From: CAVPWP01 sp050789285
GTDB taxonomy: Bacteria; Pseudomonadota; Alphaproteobacteria; Rhodobacterales; Rhodobacteraceae
NCBI RefSeq assembly: GCF_050789285.1
Contig: NZ_JBOUVX010000001.1
Location: 1,054,001-1,118,000, forward strand
DNA: 64,000 nucleotides
Direction: 5' to 3'
The position numbers and the translations under genes are program-made. Positions 16,214-24,872 of this stretch are shown here, one piece after another; position 1 is the stretch's first letter, and every line of letters starts with the position of its first letter. A model generated the notes under the pieces. That model did not search any database. It had not been told where the DNA came from and saw only the letters and a program-made list of their open reading frames with translations.

Positions 16214-17404
16214 TCAGGCGTCTTCCTCGGTGTTGCCGGGGATCTCTTCTTCTTCTTCTTCCTCCACAGGCACCTCCGGCTCGTCGGGAACGGGAGGCAC
16301 GAACTCGGGCGTTTCGATCGCCTCGATGTCGAGAAGGTCCTTCACGTCGGCCAGCATCTGCGCCTGAAGATCGGGGTCGCCGGGCGTGAACTTGGGCTGC
16401 ACCAGCGCCTCGGCGGCCAGCCTGTCGGCATCCGCCTCGGCGTAGGCGTCGCGCGCCCCGGCCAGATCCGCGCCATCCTCCGAAGCCAGGAAGGCCAGCG
16501 CGTCGGCATCTTCCTGCAGGGCGGCCAGAACCTCGGGGTCGCAGACCGCGCCCTCGGCACAGGTCACGACGCCATCGACGACCTCGACATCCTCGCCCAG
16601 GGCGTCGACCGCGTCCTGAAAGCTGTCCTCGGTCAGCGATCCGTCGAGCAGCCGTTCGGCCGCGCCGACCGTGATCCGTTCGTCGGTGACGGCCTGTTGC
16701 AGGCCGTCGAAATAGGCCGTCGTCGGCTCGGCCATCTGCTGGTGCGACCACACGAGGAAGCCGATCGCCCCGCCCGCGCCCGTCACTTCGCGCGATGCAT
16801 CGTATTTCGCGACCATGTTGGCGATTGCCTGCGGGCTGCGCCGGGCCGAGTTCCACATGCCCAGCTCGCGCGGGTGCGTGTCGAGCCTCCCGTCGTCAAG
16901 CCGCGACTTCCAGCTGTTGCCGTACCGCGCCAGATCGTCGACGTCCTCGTCCGAATCGTCTGTCCGGGGCGTGGGGCGAGGGGCCGATTTCGGCGCGCTT
17001 TGCACCGACGTGCGGGTTGCCGACTTCGTGGCGCCGTGCCCGTTCCCGCCCGACTGATGCGCGGGAAGGAAGCCGAAGAGCTTGCCGTTTCCACCGCCAC
17101 TTCCACCGCCGTTCCCGCCGCCATTGCCGCGGTTCTCGCTGCTGCGGGTGCCGCCTTGGGACGATCCCTTCTGCCCGCCCTGGCCGCCGCGCGTGCCGGT
17201 TTGGGCCGCGTCACCGCCCGACTTGCCCGCGCGCTGGTTGCCGCCGTTGCCGTTTCCGCCGCGGTTGCCGCCGCCGGAGTTGGCCTTGTCGCTTTTGGCG
17301 ATCGCGAGTCCCGCGGTCGACAGGGTCACTATGGCCGCGCCGCCCGTGGCAAGCGCGAAGGAAAGCGTCGTGGCCACAAGGGCGCTTCTGACGGTGCGTT
17401 TCAT
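16214..17404 (-). CDS. Exported Gly/Asn-rich protein of unknown function
   Basis: This 396-residue protein has a signal peptide (residues 1-37, with a hydrophobic core ALVATTLSFALATGGAAIVTL). Residues 38-105 are Gly/Asn/Ser-rich repeats and 106-150 are basic Ser/Thr/Pro. A folded-looking middle follows (GNSWKSRLDDGRLDTHPRELGMWNSARRS, residues 160-190), then a helical Ala/Asp/Glu-rich region and a C-terminal poly-Glu tail. No family is recognised. It shares its Gly/Asn-rich style with the PepSY protein, and direct repeats like those upstream of that gene occur in its upstream region. Confidence 0.65.
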   Translation of the reverse strand: MKRTVRSALVATTLSFALATGGAAIVTLSTAGLAIAKSDKANSGGGNRGGNGNGGNQRAGKSGGDAAQTGTRGGQGGQKGSSQGGTRSSENRGNGGGNGGGSGGGNGKLFGFLPAHQSGGNGHGATKSATRTSVQSAPKSAPRPTPRTDDSDEDVDDLARYGNSWKSRLDDGRLDTHPRELGMWNSARRSPQAIANMVAKYDASREVTGAGGAIGFLVWSHQQMAEPTTAYFDGLQQAVTDERITVGAAERLLDGSLTEDSFQDAVDALGEDVEVVDGVVTCAEGAVCDPEVLAALQEDADALAFLASEDGADLAGARDAYAEADADRLAAEALVQPKFTPGDPDLQAQMLADVKDLLDIEAIETPEFVPPVPDEPEVPVEEEEEEEIPGNTEEDA

Positions 17405-17525
17405 CTGTGTCTCCGTATCTCCGGCTGGATCGTCGCCCGCGACAGGTGTCCGGGGCCGACGTCCCCCCTCCCAGAGGCTCTGCGTGTGTCTCGCGCTGAC
17501 CTAATCCGAAGTGATCTGAACCGGC

Positions 17526-17554
17526 GTTCAACGGCGCGTTCACCTTGCATTCAT
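17526..17554 (+). promoter_or_regulatory. Putative response-regulator box, GTTCA repeats
   Basis: Three hexamer-like units GTTCAA, GTTCAC and ATTCAT start at 17526, 17538 and 17549, that is 12 and 11 bases apart on the plus strand. They match the GTTCAT-N5-GTTCAT pair upstream of the PepSY gene and are candidate sites for the regulator encoded at 14589-15248. Confidence 0.45.
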
Positions 17555-17602
17555 CGGCGCCAATCTGCCGGCCTTCGGTGTGGGGCCGCGCGGTGCGCAA
17601 CG

Positions 17603-17619
17603 ATGAACCGAGGTTGAAC
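17603..17619 (-). promoter_or_regulatory. Putative response-regulator box, GTTCAA-N5-GTTCAT
   Basis: On the minus strand GTTCAA and GTTCAT are 11 bases apart, the same geometry as at 15908-15924. It points towards the exported-protein gene, about 200 bases away. Confidence 0.45.
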
Positions 17620-17775
17620 GGACCATTTCGCGCCGGTTCACCAAGGGTCTGGCAGGTTCCCCGGGTAATGGTTCAGCGCGGCCGCCCCGTCGGCATGCCG
17701 CAAGTCCGAGTGCCACACCTTGACGCAAGGAGGGGCAGAAGATGCTGGATCATTCACGGGACCTCGAGACCGAGG

Positions 17776-17799
17776 GCTTTTCCGATCGGTCGGAAAAGC
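17776..17799. repeat. Perfect 10-bp inverted repeat in tadE leader
   Basis: GCTTTTCCGA, a TCGG spacer and TCGGAAAAGC form a perfect hairpin 108 bases upstream of the tadE ATG. It is not followed by a T-run, so a leader structure or protein-binding site is more likely than a terminator. Confidence 0.55.
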
Positions 17800-17906
17800 G
17801 GCGCGACCGAGGGGGGGCAGGACGGACGTCGGGGCAGGGGTGTCCCGGCGACCATTCAGCGAAGACCGACCGCACGTCGCGGCGGTTTCAACCCGTGGAG
17901 GAATTG

Positions 17907-18287
17907 ATGAAACGGTTCATGTCGCAGGAAAGCGGAAGCACGACGATCGAATTCGTGCTTTGGCTGCCGCTGCTGGTCGCCGTGCTGATCGTGGCGGTCG
18001 ACGCCTCGGTGCTTTACATGCGCCAGTCGAACCTCTGGCAGGTGTCGCGCGACACGGCCCGGATCGTTTCGCGCCACGGCATGACCGAAGCCGCGGCCGA
18101 GACCTATGCCCGCAACGAGGCGATGTTCGGCAGCTACGTCCCCGACGTCGACGTGCAGGTCAACGGCCAGATCGTGACGGTGACGATGGCCGCCAACCTC
18201 AACGAAATCGCCCCGATCGGTATCTTCAATTTCGCCCTGAACGAGGAACTCGTGGCCTCGATCTCGCACGCAGTGGAGCCCCGCTGA
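17907..18287 (+). CDS. TadE-like pilus assembly protein
   Basis: The 126-residue protein starts behind GGAGGAATT and has the TadE pattern: a short cytoplasmic N-terminus with SGSTTIEFVLWLPLL leading into a single N-terminal TM helix (residues 15-34), then a periplasmic domain. TadE proteins are minor pseudopilins of the Tad/Flp pilus. No TadA ATPase, prepilin peptidase or Flp gene is in the window. The stop and the next start overlap (TGATGA). The frame is open upstream to an ATG at 17742 with its own strong ribosome-binding site, but that extension has no TadE character. Confidence 0.8.
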   Translation: MKRFMSQESGSTTIEFVLWLPLLVAVLIVAVDASVLYMRQSNLWQVSRDTARIVSRHGMTEAAAETYARNEAMFGSYVPDVDVQVNGQIVTVTMAANLNEIAPIGIFNFALNEELVASISHAVEPR

Positions 18288-19756
18288 TGACCATGCTTCT
18301 GAACCCCACGTCACGCGCCGCGGCGCGCTTTGCGCATGACGAGGACGGCGCGGGAACCGTGTTCGGCCTGTTCCTGTTCATGGTCTTCGTGATCCTGGGC
18401 GGCGTCGCGCTTGACAGCAGCAACGCCTGGCGCAATTCGACCCACCTGAACGCAAGCGCCGACAGCGCCGCCCATGCCGGGGCCGTGGCCCTTGCCAATG
18501 GCGGCGATCTCGACGACGTGCGCGCGATGGCGCAGGCCGCCGCCGTCACGAACATGCCGCAGCAGCGCTATGGCACCGTCGTCGGCAACGCGGTCAACAA
18601 CATCCAGCTGATGCATTTCGACACCGCGACGCGCGAGCTGTCGTCGACCGGCACGCTGAACGCGGTCGTCGTGGATCTTGGCCAGACGGCCACCAACGCG
18701 AACGCCGTGCGCACCTATTTCCTGCGCCTGATGGGCGTCAATTCCTGGGATGTCACCGGCCGGTCGATCGCGGTCTACGACGCCAGCGCGGAATGTAACA
18801 ACACCGACGGCATCTATGCCGAGGACGAGGTGTCGCTGAGCTCGCAGAACTCGGTCGGCTCGGGCTTTTGCGTGCACAGCCAGCACGCGGTCTGGCTGCC
18901 CCAGCAGAACAGCTTCGGGCCGGGCAGCATGGTCAGCATGCCGAACCTTGCCGATTGCAAGTCGAAGTGCACGCAATCCGCCAACCCCGGGATCAACCCG
19001 ATGGCGATCAACATGATCCTGCCGGACTTCCGCGACTACATCGAGAACACCTATGACGCCTTCAATGCGTCGAGTTCGGCGCTGAAGTCGGCCTGGTTCA
19101 GCCAGAAGGGCCTGACCGGGATCAACTGGACCCTGAACATCAAGCCGCTGAAGGATGCGGGCGTCGTCCCCAAGAACAAGAGCCTCGACATCGGCAGCGT
19201 GGTCACCATGACCTGGGATCAGTTCCACGCGATGCCCGCCCTGCCGCGCGGCCTTGTCTACAACATCGACTGCCCCAACAACGGCAACTCGTCGAAGACG
19301 CGGCTGACCTTCAACGCCACCACCGGCGTAATGGACGACTCGGCCCTGCTGACCGACTGCTCGATCCGGTTCGACGATGGTGCAATGGTCCTGGGCAGCC
19401 TTGTCGTGACGATCCGCGAGCAGTCGACCGCAACCGTGACCTCGGGATCGAAGGTCACGGTCGCGGACCCGACCAAGCAGTGCAACAACGCCGATCGCAC
19501 CACGGTGATGGCGCTTGGCAAGGTCAGCGCCCCGGCCGAATTCGTGATGTCGAACGTCACGCTGGTCTCGGACGACGACGTCGACATCGCGTCGGCCACA
19601 AGCAGCGGTGTCGTCAGCCGGGGGCTGAGCATCTATGCGACCGGCAAGGTCAGCCTGTCCTCGCAGCACACGCTTGAGGTCTGCGGCGGCACGAACCTTC
19701 TTGCGCCCGAGGGCAAGGTGATCCGCCACGTCATGGCGTCCGCGGCGAACCTCTGA
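18287..19756 (+). CDS. TadG-like pilus assembly protein
   Basis: The 489-residue protein begins with a short N-terminus rich in Asp/Gly (HDEDGAGTVFGLFLFMVFVILGG) and one TM helix at about 25-42. The sequence after it, LDSSNAWRNSTHLNASADSAAHAGA, is the typical TadG/Flp-like pilus-assembly segment. The remaining 400 residues are extracytoplasmic, with paired cysteines (for example DCKSKC near 227) and beta-rich repeats, unlike the vWA domain of classical TadG. It is translationally coupled to tadE. A terminator follows at 19835-19867. Confidence 0.75.
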   Translation: MTMLLNPTSRAAARFAHDEDGAGTVFGLFLFMVFVILGGVALDSSNAWRNSTHLNASADSAAHAGAVALANGGDLDDVRAMAQAAAVTNMPQQRYGTVVGNAVNNIQLMHFDTATRELSSTGTLNAVVVDLGQTATNANAVRTYFLRLMGVNSWDVTGRSIAVYDASAECNNTDGIYAEDEVSLSSQNSVGSGFCVHSQHAVWLPQQNSFGPGSMVSMPNLADCKSKCTQSANPGINPMAINMILPDFRDYIENTYDAFNASSSALKSAWFSQKGLTGINWTLNIKPLKDAGVVPKNKSLDIGSVVTMTWDQFHAMPALPRGLVYNIDCPNNGNSSKTRLTFNATTGVMDDSALLTDCSIRFDDGAMVLGSLVVTIREQSTATVTSGSKVTVADPTKQCNNADRTTVMALGKVSAPAEFVMSNVTLVSDDDVDIASATSSGVVSRGLSIYATGKVSLSSQHTLEVCGGTNLLAPEGKVIRHVMASAANL

Positions 19757-19834
19757 CAGGTGCTGCGGACGCGGGGCCGCCGCGGGAAGGACACCCGGCG
19801 TTCCGGCGACAGACAGCGGCCGGCAAGGGCCGCC

Positions 19835-19867
19835 AGCCGCCCCGGTCTTCGGGGCGGCTCCGTTTTT
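19835..19867 (+). terminator. Strong rho-independent terminator
   Basis: A perfect 10-bp stem AGCCGCCCCG / CGGGGCGGCT with a GTCTT loop is followed by CCGTTTTT. It ends the tadE-tadG transcript 78 bases after the stop codon. Confidence 0.88.
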
Positions 19868-19933
19868 GGTGAAATGATCGCGGAAATGTGATATGGTTCT
19901 TGCATATATTTCGCATTTTTCATTGGTGCCAAC

Positions 19934-21328
19934 GTGTTACGGCCATTTTTCTATCTGTGTTCCGCCGGCGTCGCCTTGCAGGCCTGCAGCCCGGTCGGCC
20001 CCGATTACACCGAACCCCGGATCGAGCTTCCCGCCACCTTCGTGAACGGCGGTTCGACGGCGTTGCAGGACGCCTCGCGCACGGTCTGGTGGAGCAGCTT
20101 CAGCGACGCGCTTCTCAACGACCTTGTCGAGATCGGGCTGGCGCAGAACCTCGACATCCGCACCGCGACCGAGCGCATCCGCGCCGCGCGCGCCAACATC
20201 GACCGCTTCGGCATCCCCGAGCAGTTCGACGGCGGCATCGCCGCCGAGGCGCGGCGGATCGATACGCCGGGCGGCCCCATCATCGAACAAAGTGGCGGCA
20301 CGGCCGACGCGTTCTTCGTCTTCGATCTGTTCGGGCGCTTCACCCGATCGCGCCAGGGCGCGGTGGCCGATCTCGAGGCGGTGCAGTTCGACGCGGGCAC
20401 CGTGCGGCTGGCCTTCCTTGCCGAGGTGATCGACGCCTACAACGAGGCGCGCTACTATCAGGCCGCAGCCGGCATCACGCGCCAGTCGATCGCCAGCCGG
20501 CGCCAGACGCTTGACCTTGTGCAGCGCCGCGCCGACGCGGGCGAGGCGACCGCGCTGGAACTGGCGCAGGCGCGCTCGCTTCTGGCGACGGCCGAGGCAA
20601 GCCTGCCGATCCTCATCGGGCGCTACGAGGAAAATGTCTTCCGCATCGCGACGCTGGTCGCGCAGCCGGCCGCGCTGGTGAAAAGCCGCATGGACCCCGC
20701 GCGCGGCCAGTTGCGCCCGCGCGGTGGAACCGCGACCGGCATTCCCGCCGACATCCTGCGCAACCGTCCCGACGTGCGCGCGGCCGAACGCAGCTTCGCC
20801 GCCGCGACCGCGACCGTTGGCGTGGCCGAGGCCGAGACGCTGCCGGCGCTGTCGCTCAGCGGCTTCATCGCGATCGGCACCAACGACACCTGGAGCTTCG
20901 GCCCGACGCTGTTCGCGCCGATCCTGAACCAGCCCCGGTTGCAGGCGAACCGCCGGGTGGCGGAATCGAACGCGCGCCAGGCCGAACTGATCTGGCGCAG
21001 CGCGGTGCTGAACGCGGTGCAGGACACGCAGACGGCGCTGGCGCTGACCCGGCAGTGGCAGAACCAGGTGGCCGCCTTCGGCCGTGCGGTCACGGCCTCG
21101 ACCGAGGTGCTCGACCTGTCGACGCGGGCCTATGACGTAGGCGCGACGACCCTTCTTGACGTCATGGACGCCGAGCGGGTGATCTTCGAGAACCGCCTGT
21201 CGCAGGCCAACGCCATCCGCAACTGGACGTCGAGCTATGTCCAGCTTCAGGTCGGCACCGGGAAGGGCTGGCTTGTCGGCGTGAACGAGATCTACGTGGT
21301 CGATCGCCGGACGCGTTCCACGAACTGA
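19934..21328 (+). CDS. TolC-family outer-membrane efflux lipoprotein
   Basis: This 464-residue protein starts with GTG and carries a lipoprotein signal ending in LQAC (lipid-modified Cys18), followed by SPVGPDY, a hallmark of NodT/OprM-type channels. Two duplicated helical halves are visible (DLVEIGLAQNLDIRTATERIRAAR; IPADILRNRPDVRAAERSFAAATA). The region upstream is AT-rich and probably holds the promoter. It is convergent with the HlyD/ABC exporter genes and is the obvious outer-membrane partner for them, though TolC lipoproteins more often serve RND pumps. Confidence 0.87.
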   Translation: MLRPFFYLCSAGVALQACSPVGPDYTEPRIELPATFVNGGSTALQDASRTVWWSSFSDALLNDLVEIGLAQNLDIRTATERIRAARANIDRFGIPEQFDGGIAAEARRIDTPGGPIIEQSGGTADAFFVFDLFGRFTRSRQGAVADLEAVQFDAGTVRLAFLAEVIDAYNEARYYQAAAGITRQSIASRRQTLDLVQRRADAGEATALELAQARSLLATAEASLPILIGRYEENVFRIATLVAQPAALVKSRMDPARGQLRPRGGTATGIPADILRNRPDVRAAERSFAAATATVGVAEAETLPALSLSGFIAIGTNDTWSFGPTLFAPILNQPRLQANRRVAESNARQAELIWRSAVLNAVQDTQTALALTRQWQNQVAAFGRAVTASTEVLDLSTRAYDVGATTLLDVMDAERVIFENRLSQANAIRNWTSSYVQLQVGTGKGWLVGVNEIYVVDRRTRSTN

Positions 21329-21330
21329 GG

Positions 21331-21372
21331 CGGGGCTTGCGACGTCACGCGAAGGGCAGGGGACAAGCCCCG
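21331..21372. repeat. Inverted repeat between convergent genes
   Basis: CGGGGCTTG at 21331-21339 and CAAGCCCCG at 21364-21372 form a perfect 9-bp inverted repeat between the stop codons of the TolC-like and HlyD-like genes. It could act as a bidirectional terminator, but there is no clear T-run. Confidence 0.4.
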
Positions 21373-21373
21373 G

Positions 21374-22741
21374 TCATTGTTCGCGAAACGCGCGTGACAT
21401 GCTGTCGGCGACTGGCTTGACGATATACTGGGCAAAGGTCCGCTCGGCGGTCTGGATCATCACCTCGGCGGGCATCCCCGGTGTCGGCGCGAAGCCCCGG
21501 ACGCGGGCCAGTTCGTCAGCGGGAAGCGACACCCGCACGATGTAGACTTCGCGCGGGGTGCCCTCGGCGGCCTCGGTGATCGCGTCGGCCGAGATGTAGT
21601 CGACCGTCCCGTTCAGCACCGGCGTGGTCCGCGCGTTCAGGGCCGACAGACGCACCACGGCGTTCTGGCCAAGATGCACCGCGTCGACGTCGTTGCGGCG
21701 GATCAGCGCCTCGACGATCAGCGGCGCGTCGGCGGGCAGGATCTCGGCGATCGGCTTGCCGGTCTCGATCACGCCGCCAGAGGTGAAATAGTGCATCCGC
21801 ACCACGGTGCCCGACACCGGCGCGGTCACGTCCGAGCGTACCAGCACGCTTTCGGCCTTGCGGTATTTCTCGCGCACGCTTTCAAGCTCGGCCTGGATCA
21901 CCTGCAACTCGTCCAGCGCCGTCTCGCGGTACAGGCTGCGCGCCTTGGCGATCTGGGTCTGGAACTGAAGCCGCATCTCCTCGATCTCGTTCACCTGCGC
22001 CTCGAGCCGGCCGATCTGGCCCTGCGCCTCGACCACGGCGCGGTGCAGGGCGTTGACTTCGGACTGCCGGATCAGGCCGTCCTTGAAGAGGGTCGACTTG
22101 GTCTCGAACTCCTCGGTCAGAAGCTCGACCAGCTTCAGGTGCGACTTGAGTTGCGTCTGATACCCCTCCGACCGGATGTCGAGGGCGTTCATGTTGCGCT
22201 CGAGCAGGGCGATGTCGTTCTCAAGCGCCGATTTCGCGCTTTCGAAGGCGATCCGCTGGCCGTCGAGGATCGGCCCGATCTCGGGGTCCTGCCAGGCCTG
22301 CTCGAGCAGGGCTTCGGAAAAGCGGATATCGCCGATGCCGTTGTATTCGGCCAGAAGCCGCGTCGCCGTCGCCTCGAGCCGGGCCTTGCGGATGCCAAGC
22401 TCGCGCCGGTTGGCAAGGGCCGCCGTCTGGTCAAGCCGCAGCAGCACGTCGCCGGCGGCGACCTCGTCGCCTTCGCTGACGAGGATCTCCGAGATGATCC
22501 CGCCCTCGAGGTGCTGGACGATCTTGTTGCGCCCGGTGGCCACGAAGCTGCCCTGGGCGATGACGGCTGCCGCAAGGGGCGCGCCGAAGGCCCAGACGCC
22601 GAAACCGCCGAAGGCCAGCACCATGAGCGAGAGGCCGAAGATCACCTGCCGGCGGATCGAGCGCGGCACATCGCGGTACCATTCGCCGGGGTCGGGCAGG
22701 GACGGGGGCGCGGGCGGCGCGACGGGCAGGGACCTGGTCAT
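21374..22741 (-). CDS. Type I secretion periplasmic adaptor, HlyD/PrtE family
   Basis: The 455-residue protein has a cytoplasmic Pro-rich N-terminus, one TM helix at about 31-52, and a biotinyl-lipoyl-like half (IVQHLEGGIISEILVSEGDEVAAGDVLLRLD). A long coiled coil spans about 130-290, and the C-terminal beta-barrel has APVSGTVVRMHYFTSGGVI and the HlyD-end segment TPGMPAEVMIQTAERT. Start 22741 is used, 4 bases after the exporter stop; an upstream start is possible. It joins the ABC exporter to a TolC channel. Confidence 0.92.
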   Translation of the reverse strand: MTRSLPVAPPAPPSLPDPGEWYRDVPRSIRRQVIFGLSLMVLAFGGFGVWAFGAPLAAAVIAQGSFVATGRNKIVQHLEGGIISEILVSEGDEVAAGDVLLRLDQTAALANRRELGIRKARLEATATRLLAEYNGIGDIRFSEALLEQAWQDPEIGPILDGQRIAFESAKSALENDIALLERNMNALDIRSEGYQTQLKSHLKLVELLTEEFETKSTLFKDGLIRQSEVNALHRAVVEAQGQIGRLEAQVNEIEEMRLQFQTQIAKARSLYRETALDELQVIQAELESVREKYRKAESVLVRSDVTAPVSGTVVRMHYFTSGGVIETGKPIAEILPADAPLIVEALIRRNDVDAVHLGQNAVVRLSALNARTTPVLNGTVDYISADAITEAAEGTPREVYIVRVSLPADELARVRGFAPTPGMPAEVMIQTAERTFAQYIVKPVADSMSRAFREQ

Positions 22742-22745
22742 GGCG

Positions 22746-24845
22746 TCAGGCGTCTCCGATGGGTTTGGGGGGCATGGACTTGCGCGTCGCGGCATCTTCG
22801 CGGATGCGCTGGAGCACGACGTCGCGGGTGCCGAACAGCGCCACCGATCCGTCGGTCAGCAGCATGATCTTGTCGACCACGTCCAGAAGCGCGGGCTTCT
22901 GGGTGATGACGACGACGGTGATGCGGTTGTCCTTGGCGTGCTGGATCGCGCGCGCCAGCGCCCTGTCGCCGGCGGTGTCGAGGTTCGAGTTGGGTTCGTC
23001 CAGAACGATCATGCGGGGGTTGCCGAAGAAGGCGCGTGCCAGCGCGATGCGCTGCTTCTGGCCGCCCGACAGCGGCGAGCCATCGGATGCGACCACGGTT
23101 TCATAGCCTTGCGGCAGGCTTGCGATCATCTCGTGGACGTCGGCAAGCCGCGCGGCCTCGTAGATCTGGGCGTCGGTGGCGTCGTGCCGCATCCGGCCGA
23201 TGTTGTCCTTGATCGTGCCGGGAAAGAGCTGCACGTCCTGCGGCAGGTAGCCGATGTTCTCGCCGAACTGGCGTGGGTCCCAGTTGCGCAGGTCCATCAG
23301 GTCAAGCCGGACATTGCCCGAAGTGGGCAGGATCGAGCCCACCAGCATCTTGCCCAGCGTCGTCTTACCGGCGCCCGAGTTGCCGATGACCGCCAGCGTC
23401 TCGCCTGGGTTGAGGTGGAAGCTGAGGCCGTTCAGCACGACCTGCTTGGTGCCCTGCGGGACATAAAGCAGCCGCTCGACGTCAAGCCGCCCCTCGGGGC
23501 GGGGCAGGCGCAGCTTTTCGAATTGCAGCTTCGAGCCGCGCAGCAGCGACGAGATCCGGTCATAGGCGCCGCGGGTCAGCACAAAGGCGTTCCAGCCCTC
23601 GATCGACCCTTCGATCGGCGCAAGCGCCCGGCCCGCGATGATCGAGGCGGCGATCACCATTCCGCCGGTCAGTTCGCCCTGCAGCGCAAGATAGGCGCCC
23701 CAGCCCAGCATCGCGATCTGCGTCAGCAGCCGGACCGCGCGCGAGGCCGCCGCCGAGACGATGTTGCGGTCCTGCGCCTGCACCTGCGCGGTCAGCGAGG
23801 CGGCCGTGTCGCGGCCCCAGATCGCCACCGCCTCGGGGATCATGGCCAGCGCGTTGATGATCTGGCTGTTTCTCGACATCGAATCGAGGTGCATGTTGGC
23901 CTTGGCCTGGGCGACGTTGGCGCGTGCGAAGGGCGCGGCAGTGGCGCGCTGGTTGATCACGGCGATCACCAGAAGCAGCAGCGAGGTGACGATGACGATC
24001 ATCCCGAGGTCGGGGTGGACAAGGAAGATCGCCAGGATGAAGAGCGGCGTGAACGGCACGTCGAGAAACGAGATCAGCGTGCCCGAAACGATGAAGCTGC
24101 GCAGTTGCTGCAGGTCGCCCAGCGTCTGATACTCGCGCCCCGACCCGTGCAGAGAGGCCGCGGCTGCGGCGCTCAGGATCGGCGTGCCAAGCTGGGCCGC
24201 CACCTCGACCGCGGTGCGCATCAGGATGAAGCGCCGCACGGCGTCGAACACGGCCTGAAGGATCACCGCCCCCGCGATGACGATGGTCAGCATGATCAGC
24301 GTGTCGATCGAGCGGCTGGTGAAGACCCGGTCGGAGATCTGGAAAAGATAGATCGGGATGGCAAGGATCAGCAGGTTCGTCGCGCAGGTCAGCGCCATGA
24401 CGAACATCAGGTTCGACCGGACCGCCGTCATCCCCTCGCGCAGCGATTTCGAGAAGTCCTGCGGCCCGATCCGCTTGTGAAAGCCCGGCCCGCGGCCGCC
24501 CCCGCCGCCGCCGCCGGGGGCATCGGGCGGGGGCGGGGGGGCGGCGCGAACCGGTTCGTTGGCGCGGCCTTCCAGCGTGACGCCGATCCGGCCCGTCGGG
24601 GCGGGGTCGGCGCGCGCTTCGGGTTCGGGCCGGGGCACGGCCTTCTCCCTTTCCCGGTCTCGGGCCGCGGGATCGGGGCGCGCGTCGCTGCGGGGGGCTG
24701 TGTCCGCCCGCGTTTCGGCGACCTCGTCCTCGGGCCGCAGCACCAGGCGCGAGGACCGGAAGGCGGGATTTGGCGGGGTCGCGCGGCCGGCTTCGAACGC
24801 GGGACCGGCCGGATCGCTGGACAGGGGGTCGGGGATATCTTTCAC
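22746..24845 (-). CDS. Type I secretion ABC exporter (PrtD-like) with long N-terminal extension
   Basis: This 699-residue protein has a GTG start. Residues 1-125 are an unusual Pro/Arg/Asp-rich tract ending in a Gly run, then a six-helix ABC exporter domain (about 140-430). The ATPase shows Walker A GNSGAGKTTLG, Q-loop, signature LSGGQKQRIALARA and Walker B MIVLDEPNSNLD. No C39 peptidase is present, as in PrtD/HasD-type exporters of C-terminal-signal substrates. The two genes upstream in the same direction encode the probable substrates, and the adaptor follows. Confidence 0.92.
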   Translation of the reverse strand: MKDIPDPLSSDPAGPAFEAGRATPPNPAFRSSRLVLRPEDEVAETRADTAPRSDARPDPAARDREREKAVPRPEPEARADPAPTGRIGVTLEGRANEPVRAAPPPPPDAPGGGGGGGRGPGFHKRIGPQDFSKSLREGMTAVRSNLMFVMALTCATNLLILAIPIYLFQISDRVFTSRSIDTLIMLTIVIAGAVILQAVFDAVRRFILMRTAVEVAAQLGTPILSAAAAASLHGSGREYQTLGDLQQLRSFIVSGTLISFLDVPFTPLFILAIFLVHPDLGMIVIVTSLLLLVIAVINQRATAAPFARANVAQAKANMHLDSMSRNSQIINALAMIPEAVAIWGRDTAASLTAQVQAQDRNIVSAAASRAVRLLTQIAMLGWGAYLALQGELTGGMVIAASIIAGRALAPIEGSIEGWNAFVLTRGAYDRISSLLRGSKLQFEKLRLPRPEGRLDVERLLYVPQGTKQVVLNGLSFHLNPGETLAVIGNSGAGKTTLGKMLVGSILPTSGNVRLDLMDLRNWDPRQFGENIGYLPQDVQLFPGTIKDNIGRMRHDATDAQIYEAARLADVHEMIASLPQGYETVVASDGSPLSGGQKQRIALARAFFGNPRMIVLDEPNSNLDTAGDRALARAIQHAKDNRITVVVITQKPALLDVVDKIMLLTDGSVALFGTRDVVLQRIREDAATRKSMPPKPIGDA

Positions 24846-24872
24846 CGGGCTACTCGCACTTCTGAAAAGGGC

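Larger units (their letters stand above)
17405..17906. other. Long divergent intergenic/leader region of the tad genes
   Basis: This region of about 500 bases lies between the exported-protein gene (minus) and tadE (plus). It contains two sets of GTTCA-type direct repeats (17526-17554 and 17603-17619), a strong AAGGAGGGG ribosome-binding site with an ATG at 17742 that is in frame with tadE, and a perfect hairpin at 17776-17799. No convincing gene was seen. Confidence 0.55.

Noticed and set aside
18311..19729. A 472-codon minus-strand frame opposite the TadG-like gene
   Set aside because: Antisense shadow: the plus frame has the TM segment, cysteine pairs, coupling to tadE and a terminator.
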